Assembly (NCBI GenBank): GCA_903918045.1
Contig: CAIXCY010000230.1
Location: 1-64,000 of the forward strand
DNA length: 64,000 bases
DNA from: an uncultured Bacteroidia bacterium
GTDB taxonomy: Bacteria > Bacteroidota > Bacteroidia > Bacteroidales > Prolixibacteraceae
Direction of reading: 5' to 3'
Below, in pieces: positions 27,682 to 35,186 of the stretch; within the stretch, counting starts at the first letter, position 1, and each line of letters begins with the position of its first letter. The notes under the pieces were generated by a model that was not told where the DNA came from, searched no databases, and saw only the letters and a list, made by a program, of their open reading frames with translations. A program made the translations under genes and the position numbers.

Positions 27682-28224
27682 ATGATCATCAGAAAGAAAT
27701 TCCGGTTCGAAGGAGCCCATATTGTGCGTAATTGTACCTCACAGCGCTGTCGCGAGAACATCCATGGACACTCTTATGAGGTGGAAGTTTTTTTAAAGTC
27801 CGATCATCTGGATAACGGATTTATGGTTATCGATTTTGTGTTACTTAACACTGTTGCGGAATTTATCCATAGTTTTGATCATGCTTTTACCTTATGGGAT
27901 AAAGAGTTGGATGAAGTAAAGGGGGCAATTTACCGGATCAATGCCAGAGTGGCTGAAATCCCTGTTTCTCCGTCGGCTGAAGGTTACGCCCTGCTGTTTT
28001 ATTTCGTAATTAATCAGATTATTTCCAATGTTAAATTAGTGAATGGTGAGAAGAATGTAAGGCTCCATGCTGTCAGAGTCCATGAAACCCTCTCCGGCTA
28101 TGCCGAATCAGCAGCTGAAGACCTCGAACTTGTTAAATTCTCCTTTAAGGATATCCATTTTAATGAGGGGATCCAGAACGAATGGAAAGATAAAGGTTGG
28201 TGGACGCTTATTGGAGGGTTCTAA
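27682..28224 (+). CDS. 6-Pyruvoyl-tetrahydropterin synthase / QueD family protein
   Basis: Enzyme of the T-fold superfamily, acting on dihydroneopterin triphosphate (pterin or queuosine precursor synthesis). The 180 residues include the zinc histidines H13 (F-E-G-A-H) and H28/H30 (I-H-G-H-S-Y), the catalytic Cys 23, the D-H-A-F pair and the C-terminal V-H-E-T glutamate that anchors the pterin. It is longer than typical QueD (about 120) because of an insert around residues 85-120 and a tail after V-H-E-T. No queCEF genes are adjacent, so queuosine versus pterin use cannot be decided. Confidence 0.88.
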   Translation: MIIRKKFRFEGAHIVRNCTSQRCRENIHGHSYEVEVFLKSDHLDNGFMVIDFVLLNTVAEFIHSFDHAFTLWDKELDEVKGAIYRINARVAEIPVSPSAEGYALLFYFVINQIISNVKLVNGEKNVRLHAVRVHETLSGYAESAAEDLELVKFSFKDIHFNEGIQNEWKDKGWWTLIGGF

Positions 28225-28268
28225 AAGTTAACAATTTATAAAATCAATACAGGGTATCAAAAAAGGGT

Positions 28269-28302
28269 TACTTTTGCACACGAAACCAATTTTTGTGCAA
28301 AA
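28269..28302 (+). promoter_or_regulatory. Promoter-operator of the tetR-KAS III pair
   Basis: Perfect 9-bp inverted repeat: TTTTGCACA (28272-28280) and TGTGCAAAA (28294-28302) with a 13-base spacer. The -7 element TACTTTTG (28269-28276) overlaps the left arm, so a bound dimer would block the promoter. This is the expected layout for TetR autorepression. The right arm overlaps TTG 28293, which supports the later start at 28311. Confidence 0.65.
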
Positions 28303-28310
28303 TAATTATT

Positions 28311-28889
28311 TTGAAAGACACGACCCGACATACAATTCTTAATGTAGCCAGAATCGTATTCGCCCACCAGGGACCGACGAATACGACCATGGATGATGTT
28401 GCCAAGGCCTCCGGTCTTGGGCGCAGAACAATTTATACCTACTTTAAATCACGCGAGGATCTGTATCTTGAAGTAATTCAAAAGGAGGTTGACCTGATTT
28501 TAAAGGAATTTACCCGGGTAGCAGCAATGAAACTCTCGCCTGAAAAAAAAATTGCCAGATTTATGGTTACTCACATGAAGGCGATTGAAAATTTGATTCA
28601 TAAAGATCAACGGTTAAGAGCAGAGTTTCTCAGCCGAAGCGAAAAAATTGAGCACTTTCGGCAGAAAATTGATCTGCATGAAAAGGAGTGCCTTGCTTTG
28701 ATCTTTGAGGAAGGGACCCAATCAGGCATATTCCTGGTTGATGACTTTAAGAAGACTGCCGTACTGGCCCTAACTACACTTAAGGGGCTTGAAACACAAT
28801 TTATCCTTGATAATTTTGGAAAACCTTGCCGTGAGACACTTGAGCTATGGCAGAAAATTCTATTTCGCGGAATTAAAGTCTCCGCCTAA
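28311..28889 (+). CDS. TetR/AcrR-family transcriptional regulator
   Basis: A 192-residue one-component repressor. Residues 5-50 are the TetR helix-turn-helix: V-A-R-I-V-F-A-H-Q-G, T-M-D-D-V-A-K-A-S-G-L, then T-I-Y-T-Y-F-K-S-R-E-D-L. The rest is an all-helical ligand-binding domain. No ATG lies at the right place; TTG 28311 gives the normal N-terminus, TTG 28293 would add six residues. A perfect palindrome overlaps the promoter just upstream. The KAS III-like gene begins 26 bases downstream, so regulator and enzyme are probably one transcript, and the ligand may be a fatty-acyl compound (inference). Confidence 0.88.
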   Translation: MKDTTRHTILNVARIVFAHQGPTNTTMDDVAKASGLGRRTIYTYFKSREDLYLEVIQKEVDLILKEFTRVAAMKLSPEKKIARFMVTHMKAIENLIHKDQRLRAEFLSRSEKIEHFRQKIDLHEKECLALIFEEGTQSGIFLVDDFKKTAVLALTTLKGLETQFILDNFGKPCRETLELWQKILFRGIKVSA

Positions 28890-28915
28890 AATCTTACAAT
28901 TTTGATCTTTTTATT

Positions 28916-29866
28916 ATGAGCATGTTTATAACTACAGTTTCGCATTACCTACCTGAGCAGCGAGTTCCTAATGAGCACTTTAAGAACCTTAACGGGTTAG
29001 ATGACGAATGGATCTTTGACCGGACGGGAATCAGAACACGTTCTAAGGCTGCTCCCGGAGAGAATGCGAATACAATGGCAGTAAAGGCTGTATCTCGTGC
29101 TCTTGATACTCTCCCTTTTGATATTAAAGATGTTGATTTAATTATTGGTGCCTCCTATTCCCCTTATGATACAGTGGCAACAATTGGTCATACTGTTCAA
29201 CGGGAGTTTGCAATCCCTGAAGCACAGGTAATTTATATTTCTTCGGCTTGCTCCTCACTTGTAAACGCCCTCGAGATCGTTGAAGGCTATTTTGCCATGG
29301 GCAAAGCCACCCGGGCACTTGTAATTGCTTCTGAGCACAATACCCTTTACAGTGATGATACGTGTGAAAAGAGTGGTCATCTATGGGGTGACGGCGCTAC
29401 GGCACTATTTATTTCTGACGAACCGATAGGGCCGAAACCCGGTGAAATACTGAATATTTTTACCAGGGGGCTGGGCCATATCGGGAAGGGAACTGAAGCT
29501 GTTTACCTTCGTCCGGCCGAAGGTGGCCTTCAGATGCCAGACGGAAGAGACGTATTCATGCATGCCTGTAATTTTATGCGTGTGGCTCTTGAAACAACCC
29601 TTTTAAATTGCCATCTAACCGTGGAGGATCTCGATTTTATTATCCCTCACCAGGCCAATCACCGCATAATTGCCAATCTTATCAAACAATTAAATATTCT
29701 ACCTAAGAAAGTATTCACCAATATCCAGGAACTAGGAAATACCGGCTGTGCAAGTACCGGAATCTGTCTGTCGCAGAATCTTTCGAAAATCCCCACGGAT
29801 TCTTTAGTCGGGATTACAGTTTTTGGGGGCGGATATTCAGCAGGTGCAGTACTGGTGAGATATTGA
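28916..29866 (+). CDS. 3-Oxoacyl-ACP synthase III-like (FabH family)
   Basis: Condensing enzyme of the thiolase superfamily, joining an acyl-CoA with malonyl-ACP in fatty-acid initiation or a related step. The 316 residues carry the full triad: C112 (S-S-A-C-S-S), H245 (P-H-Q-A-N-H) and N275 (L-G-N-T-G-C). W-I-F-D-R-T-G-I-R at residue 32 is the FabH N-terminal signature. It is not beside plsX or other fab genes but follows a TetR gene, suggesting an accessory, ligand-controlled synthase rather than the housekeeping FabH. The substrate is unknown. Confidence 0.88.
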   Translation: MSMFITTVSHYLPEQRVPNEHFKNLNGLDDEWIFDRTGIRTRSKAAPGENANTMAVKAVSRALDTLPFDIKDVDLIIGASYSPYDTVATIGHTVQREFAIPEAQVIYISSACSSLVNALEIVEGYFAMGKATRALVIASEHNTLYSDDTCEKSGHLWGDGATALFISDEPIGPKPGEILNIFTRGLGHIGKGTEAVYLRPAEGGLQMPDGRDVFMHACNFMRVALETTLLNCHLTVEDLDFIIPHQANHRIIANLIKQLNILPKKVFTNIQELGNTGCASTGICLSQNLSKIPTDSLVGITVFGGGYSAGAVLVRY

Positions 29867-29979
29867 GTGAAGAACGGATATTGCAATTAACCAGGAAATA
29901 TTTAATTTAGCTGCCAGCATAAAATTGCAGGTCGCTAACGGTATCAAAATATAATAATCATCTCATAAAATCCTGATCT

Positions 29980-30852
29980 ATGAACCGCAGACAAATGATT
30001 GGAAGTGCCACAGGTGTAGCAGTTGCAGCAGCGGCTGCCGGATTTCCGGGAACAAGTGCCTTTGCCGCTTCCGGAGGTGAAAATATAAAACTTAAAGGCA
30101 ATATTCGCCATTCAGTAAGTCAGTGGTGTTACGGGGATATCCCACTGGATGACCTGGCAATCGCCTGCGCTAAAATGGGGCTCGAGTCTGTTGAATTATT
30201 GTGGGAGAAAGATTGGGCAACGGTAAAAAATCATGGGTTAAAATGTGCCGTTGGATACGCCACCGACTACGGTATTCCAAAAGGGTTTAACCGCATTGCC
30301 AACCACGAAAAACTGATTGCAGATTTTGAACGGATGATCCCCATTGCGGGTGAAGCGGGTATCCCAAATCTGATTTGCTTCTCTGGAAACAGGGAAGGTC
30401 AAAATGACAATGTTGGAATGGTCAACTGTGCCATTGCACTTCGTAAACTAACTCCTTTGGCTGAGAAGCATGGGGTAACCATTATTATGGAATTGCTAAA
30501 TAGCTATGGGCATGCTGATTACCAATGTGACAGTACCGCATGGGGCATAGCCCTTTGCGAAATGGTTGGATCAGAAAGGATGAAACTTCTCTACGACATT
30601 TATCACATGCAGATTATGGAGGGTAACATCATTGATACACTGAAAAAGAATATCAAATATATCGGCCATGTTCATACTGGCGGCGTCCCGGGAAGGCACG
30701 AACTGGATGAGACCCAGGAACTTTATTATCCGGCAATAATGAGAGCACTGGTTGATTCCGGCTATAAAGGTTTTGTAGGTCAGGAATTTGTGCCAACACA
30801 AACTGACAAATTAGATTCACTGCGTAAATCTGTTCTGATTTGTGATGTGTAA
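29980..30852 (+). CDS. Tat-exported sugar isomerase/epimerase-like TIM barrel (Hyi family)
   Basis: A 290-residue protein. The N-terminus M-N-R-R-Q-M-I-G plus an Ala-rich hydrophobic stretch ending S-A-F-A-A is a twin-arginine-type signal, so the folded enzyme is probably exported to the periplasm. The rest resembles hydroxypyruvate isomerase: S-Q-W-C-Y-G, I-M-E-L-L-N-S (metal Glu), D-I-Y-H-M-Q (Asp, His), H-V-H-T-G-G and G-Q-E-F-V (second Glu). The full set of metal ligands is present, so it is likely active. Substrate is unproven; exported members of this fold are common in Bacteroidota sugar metabolism. Confidence 0.82.
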   Translation: MNRRQMIGSATGVAVAAAAAGFPGTSAFAASGGENIKLKGNIRHSVSQWCYGDIPLDDLAIACAKMGLESVELLWEKDWATVKNHGLKCAVGYATDYGIPKGFNRIANHEKLIADFERMIPIAGEAGIPNLICFSGNREGQNDNVGMVNCAIALRKLTPLAEKHGVTIIMELLNSYGHADYQCDSTAWGIALCEMVGSERMKLLYDIYHMQIMEGNIIDTLKKNIKYIGHVHTGGVPGRHELDETQELYYPAIMRALVDSGYKGFVGQEFVPTQTDKLDSLRKSVLICDV

Positions 30853-31004
30853 CAAATATTTAACCTGTATGATGCCGATCACAAAGATGGTAATTGTATT
30901 TTTAGAATTATCCGAATGAAACGAGCCATGAGAGTGCCTCTCACACATAAGCCTGATTATCTATGGCGAGTTCCATCTGGCAAATAAAAACAAATTATAA
31001 ACAG

Positions 31005-31412
31005 ATGAATGAACCCATAACCCTTACCACTCCGGCATTGTTATTCTCTGCGATTTCGTTAATTATGCTGGCATACACCAACCGGTTCATGAGCTATGCA
31101 ACACTGATCAGGACGCTTCATGAGAAGTTCAAGGTAAATCAGAATGAGGTCTTGCTTGGTCAGATCGCGAACCTGCGAAAACGACTTTATTTGACCAAGT
31201 ATATGCAGATCCTGGGTGTTACAAGCCTGTTCCTGTGTGTATTAACGATGTTTCTGATTTTTATCGGAAGCCAGATACTAGCCGTCTGGATGTTTGGGAT
31301 TGCTCTTATTCTGCTGATTGCCTCATTGGGAATTTCCATTGTTGAAATACATATTTCTGTAAATGCTTTAAACCTCCATTTGGGAGATATGGAGATCCGC
31401 CGAAAAGAATAA
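31005..31412 (+). CDS. DUF2721-family membrane protein
   Basis: A 135-residue membrane protein with about three hydrophobic helices: one near the N-terminus (P-A-L-L-F-S-A-I-S-L-I-M-L) and two after residue 70. The N-terminal pattern L-T-T-P-A-L-L-F-S-A-I-S-L and the Y-T-N-R-F segment fit DUF2721, whose role is unknown. ATG 31005 is chosen because the family starts close to the first helix; an upstream ATG 30963 adds 14 residues. It is transcribed towards corC-like, which has its own promoter. Confidence 0.7.
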   Translation: MNEPITLTTPALLFSAISLIMLAYTNRFMSYATLIRTLHEKFKVNQNEVLLGQIANLRKRLYLTKYMQILGVTSLFLCVLTMFLIFIGSQILAVWMFGIALILLIASLGISIVEIHISVNALNLHLGDMEIRRKE

Positions 31413-31481
31413 ATCCAACAGATATCTCCCTCATGATTGGCAGTTGATTTATTTTTTATAAATTCATTGGCTCTAATTATT

Positions 31482-31489
31482 TATATTTG
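31482..31489 (+). promoter_or_regulatory. -7 element of the CBS/CorC gene
   Basis: TATATTTG fits TAnnTTTG, 23 bases before ATG 31513. Confidence 0.5.
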
Positions 31490-31512
31490 CGGATTAGTAT
31501 AAAACAAAACGG

Positions 31513-32811
31513 ATGCTCACAGACATACTGATCACATTTTTATTGGTATTCTTCAACGGATTTTTTGTCGCTGCCGAATTTGCAATTGTTAAAGTAAGAG
31601 CCTCTCAGCTGGAGATGAAGGTACGAAGCGGAAATCATTTTGCAACCGTTGCAAAGCGAATCGTTTCACGTCTGGACAGATATCTTGCAGCCACCCAACT
31701 TGGAATTACACTTGCAAGTCTTGGTCTTGGGTGGATTGGAGAACCGGTAGTTGCAAAAATAATACTGAATGTGATTCCTGCTATCGGATTTCAGATGGAA
31801 CCTGAACTCGCTCACCATGTTGCGCTTCCCGTAGCTTTTTTGATTATCACAATTTTGCATATTATATTTGGAGAGTTGGCTCCTAAATCGATCGCTATTC
31901 AACGCTCCCAGCGCACAGTAATGGTGATTGCCCTGCCGCTGCAATTCTTCTTTTTTATTTTTCAGCCATTTATTTACCTGTTAAACGGAACTGCGAACCT
32001 TGTGCTTAAAGCGATTGGTATCCCCATTGTGCAGGGTCAGGACGTCCATAGCAGTGATGAATTAAAATATCTTGTTAAACAGGGAAAGGAGAGCGGTGAA
32101 ATCGAACAGGCAGATTATGATATCATCAAAAATGCTTTTGAATTTTCAGAACGGATAGCCAAGCAAATAATGATTCCACGCACCCAGGTTATGGCTATCG
32201 ATGTGGAAGAATTCCAACAGGATATGGTCGAACGTTTAATAGAGGAGAACTATTCCCGCATCCCCTGCTATGCCGAATCCCTCGATAATATTGTGGGAGT
32301 GGTTTATCTGAAAGATATCCTCATAAAGCTGCATCGAAACGAACCCATCAAGATCTCATCCATCATGCGTTCCGTTTTGATTGTCCCCGAAACCAAGTAT
32401 ATTGCCCAGCTTTTAAAAGAATTCCAGTCAAAGCATCAGCAAATCGCAGTAGTAGTTGATGAATATGGAGGTACACAGGGGATCGTCACAATGGAAGATA
32501 TTCTGGAGGAACTGGTTGGTGAGATTCAGGATGAATATGACAATGAGCTTCCCTTCGTGGAGAAGAAAGGGGAGAAAAGTTACACCGTTGTTGCCTCTGC
32601 TTCGCTCGATGATATTAATGAATTGCTTCCTCATCCATTAACAGTGAACGAAGAATATGAGACACTTGCCGGCTATCTGATTCTAAAATTAGGGAGAATT
32701 CCAAATATGAATGAGAAAATCAGTTTTGATGATTACGAATTTACAATTCTAAAGAAACATAAAAATTCGATAATATTGGCGCAATTGGTTGATATTATGG
32801 AGAATATTTAA
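31513..32811 (+). CDS. CNNM/CorC-HlyC family membrane protein with CBS pair
   Basis: A 432-residue inner-membrane protein. Residues 1-190 form a DUF21/CNNM membrane domain (F-F-N-G-F-F-V-A-A-E-F-A near the N-terminus, G-E-L-A-P-K-S-I later). Then come two CBS domains (I-P-R-T-Q-V-M-A to D-E-Y-G-G-T-Q-G-I-V-T-M-E-D) and a CorC/HlyC C-terminal domain (about 350-430). Family members are linked to magnesium or cobalt export and resistance; the old name haemolysin is misleading. All domains are complete. Confidence 0.92.
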   Translation: MLTDILITFLLVFFNGFFVAAEFAIVKVRASQLEMKVRSGNHFATVAKRIVSRLDRYLAATQLGITLASLGLGWIGEPVVAKIILNVIPAIGFQMEPELAHHVALPVAFLIITILHIIFGELAPKSIAIQRSQRTVMVIALPLQFFFFIFQPFIYLLNGTANLVLKAIGIPIVQGQDVHSSDELKYLVKQGKESGEIEQADYDIIKNAFEFSERIAKQIMIPRTQVMAIDVEEFQQDMVERLIEENYSRIPCYAESLDNIVGVVYLKDILIKLHRNEPIKISSIMRSVLIVPETKYIAQLLKEFQSKHQQIAVVVDEYGGTQGIVTMEDILEELVGEIQDEYDNELPFVEKKGEKSYTVVASASLDDINELLPHPLTVNEEYETLAGYLILKLGRIPNMNEKISFDDYEFTILKKHKNSIILAQLVDIMENI

Positions 32812-32847
32812 TCCATGATTGGATGATTCTGCTCTTTTTTACTATTT

Positions 32848-33030
32848 AGTTCCCTCCGGGACTAACCGTCACATTCCACATTGTTTTTCTACCCATATCA
32901 AATCCCTGCCGGGATTTCTCCAAATCAATATTCGTATGAATTTGGGGAATTAACCTGTGCCCTGAGGCATAAGATATGGTAGAAAATATTCCAGGTACTG
33001 TTTTTCCCGAAGTCCCGGAGTGGAAGGGAT
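32848..33030. repeat. Possible dispersed noncoding repeat with inverted ends
   Basis: CTCCGGGACT at 32854-32863 and AGTCCCGGAG at 33011-33020 form a perfect 10-bp inverted pair about 150 bases apart. A second GC-rich core (CCCTGCCGGGATT) lies between. From memory, similar GC-rich stretches recur between genes in Bacteroidales genomes; only one copy is in this window. A 70-codon minus frame across it looks like a translation of the repeat. Confidence 0.35.
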
Positions 33031-33044
33031 AAAATTTCAATTTG

Positions 33045-34889
33045 CTATTTTTTCCCAAACAATTTCTGCTCCAAATCCGGACGGTTCATTTTTCGGAGTT
33101 CACCAATCAATTCACTGCGGTTCTCCGGTTTGTACCAGAAAAAGAATTTACGCTGAGTCAGCTTTTTGTTTGCCTCGCGGGCGGTGCTTATCTTCTCCAG
33201 TGTATAAGGGTGATACCCTGAATAATAAATTACTGTTGCCAGAGTCATCGGCGTTGGTGTAAAATCCTGAACCTGCTCCAGCTTAAAATCGAGACCCTTG
33301 GTTTCGGCTGCAAGTTCTGCCATCTCAGCATTGGTACTGCCCGGGTGACTCGAAATAAAATAGGGAATCAGCTGTTGTCTGAGGCCGTTAGCTGCGTTCA
33401 CCTTATCAAAAAAATTCTTCAGTTTAAAAAAGATACTAAAGGATGGTTTGCGCATGATATCCAGAACTTTATCAGCAGTATGTTCCGGTGCCACTTTCAA
33501 TCTCCCTGAAACATGGTTTACAATAACATTCTCGAGATACTCCTCATTACCCTTATTGACTTTTTCGTCCCTGGTCTTGTGAAAAATAATATCATATCGG
33601 ATTCCACTGCTCACAAATGCTTTTTTCACCCCAGGAACGGCCGATACTTTACGATAGAGTGAAGTCATCCCCCGATGGTCGGTATCGAGATTAGAACAAA
33701 CATCAGGGAAAATGCAGGATGGTCGACGGCATGCCTGGCACATCACAAGGTGCTTCCCCTCCATTTTATACATATTGGCCGAAGGTCCCCCGATGTCAGA
33801 TATGTATCCCTTAAAGTCATCCATCTGAGTGACTTCTTTTACCTCAGCCAGTACAGACTCTTCCGATCGGGATGCAATAAACTTACCCTGGTGTGCCGAG
33901 ATGGTACAAAAAGTACACCCGCCAAAACAACCACGGTGGGTATTTACCGAATGGCGGATCATTTCATAGGCTGGTATAGGCCCTTTATTCTTATAACGGG
34001 GGTGGGGCGTACGGGTAAAGGGAAGCGTATAGTAGCTATCTAATTCACTGGTTGTTAAAAGGGGATAAGAGGGATTTATAATGATCTGTTTATCCTTATA
34101 TCCCTGAATAAGCTTTCGTGATGCCATCTTATTGGACTCCTCTTCGATATGGCGAAAGTTTTTAGCATAATTTATTTTTTCCTTCAGACAGGCTTCGTGG
34201 GAATTTAGCTCCAGCTCTTCCCACTCTGAATTCGTTGTATAGTTTGTATTTTTATCAACCAGGAAGGCTGTTTGCGGGACATCCGTAATCTCGCTAAAAG
34301 GGGTTCCGGCTTTTAGTTTTTGGATAAACTCGACAATCGATTTTTCACCCATTCCATAGACCAGTAAATCGGCCTTTGTATCCACCAGGATGGATGGTTT
34401 CAGTTGATCAGACCAATAGTCATAATGGGTTACCCGTCGGAGCGATGCTTCGATACCCCCTATCAGCACAGGCATGTCGGGATAAATCTTTTTTAATATG
34501 GTTGAATAGACAACTGAGGCATAGTCGGGACGGGCACCGGGTCGTCCATCAGGGGTATAGGCGTCATTTGACCGTTTGCGTTTGTTGGCGGTGTAGTGGT
34601 TGACCATCGAATCCATACAGCCTGCCGTAATTGCAAAGAAGAGCTTTGGTTTTCCAAGTTTTTTAAAGTCGCGCAAATCATCCTGCCAGTTCGGTTGCGG
34701 AACTATTGCAACTTTTAATCCTTCGCGCTCCATGATACGTCCGATCACTGCCGCGCCAAAGGAGGGGTGATCAACATAGGCATCACCCGAAAACAGGATT
34801 ACGTCGGGCTGATCCCAACCCAAAGCCTCAATCTCTTTTGCCGTAGTGGGAAGCCACCTGCCCGGTCTATATTTTTCCAAATCGTTCAT
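33045..34889 (-). CDS. YgiQ-family radical SAM protein (UPF0313)
   Basis: A 614-residue radical S-adenosylmethionine protein of unknown reaction. The Fe-S cluster motif is C-F-G-G-C-T-F-C with cysteines 321, 325 and 328. The N-terminus has R-W-L-P-T-T and the B12-binding-like region V-I-L-F-S-G-D-A-Y-V-D-H-P. A second cysteine group (C-Q-A-C-R-R-P-S-C) lies at about residue 390. These agree with YgiQ across its length. Its start is separated from the divergent acyltransferase gene by about 300 bases with unusual inverted repeats. Confidence 0.92.
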   Translation of the reverse strand: MNDLEKYRPGRWLPTTAKEIEALGWDQPDVILFSGDAYVDHPSFGAAVIGRIMEREGLKVAIVPQPNWQDDLRDFKKLGKPKLFFAITAGCMDSMVNHYTANKRKRSNDAYTPDGRPGARPDYASVVYSTILKKIYPDMPVLIGGIEASLRRVTHYDYWSDQLKPSILVDTKADLLVYGMGEKSIVEFIQKLKAGTPFSEITDVPQTAFLVDKNTNYTTNSEWEELELNSHEACLKEKINYAKNFRHIEEESNKMASRKLIQGYKDKQIIINPSYPLLTTSELDSYYTLPFTRTPHPRYKNKGPIPAYEMIRHSVNTHRGCFGGCTFCTISAHQGKFIASRSEESVLAEVKEVTQMDDFKGYISDIGGPSANMYKMEGKHLVMCQACRRPSCIFPDVCSNLDTDHRGMTSLYRKVSAVPGVKKAFVSSGIRYDIIFHKTRDEKVNKGNEEYLENVIVNHVSGRLKVAPEHTADKVLDIMRKPSFSIFFKLKNFFDKVNAANGLRQQLIPYFISSHPGSTNAEMAELAAETKGLDFKLEQVQDFTPTPMTLATVIYYSGYHPYTLEKISTAREANKKLTQRKFFFWYKPENRSELIGELRKMNRPDLEQKLFGKK

Positions 34890-34987
34890 TAATGGGCTAA
34901 ATTACATCATTTAAACAGTTTTTGAATCAATAAATTTTTCCTGATCAGATCAACCGTTTGCTTTTACAACAACAGGATGGCAGCGTT

Positions 34988-35074
34988 GTTCAAAAATAGT
35001 GATCGTCAACACTATTTCCAAAGCAAATAAAGCAAAAAATAGTGTTTTATAGCTCTATTTTTCTATTTTTGAAC
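34988..35074. repeat. Nested inverted repeats between ygiQ and the acyltransferase gene
   Basis: An outer perfect 12-bp pair (34988-34999 with 35063-35074) encloses an inner perfect 10-bp pair (35008-35017 with 35037-35046). The half-site AAATAGTG/CACTATTT also pairs locally (34994-35001 with 35010-35017). The repeated core AAATAG occurs in alternating orientation. It may be an operator array or a structured RNA leader; nothing selects between these. Confidence 0.5.
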
Positions 35075-35186
35075 CCAATATCATTTAAAAGCCGGATGAG
35101 TTAGCCATGATCAGAATTTTATCTTCTGAGATGAATATTTTATTTTGGCCAGTGTATAGGACCGCTAAATAACAAATTATAAACAA

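Noticed and set aside
32846-33058. 70-codon minus-strand ORF
   Set aside because: Spans the repeat-like block; the text looks like translated noncoding DNA.
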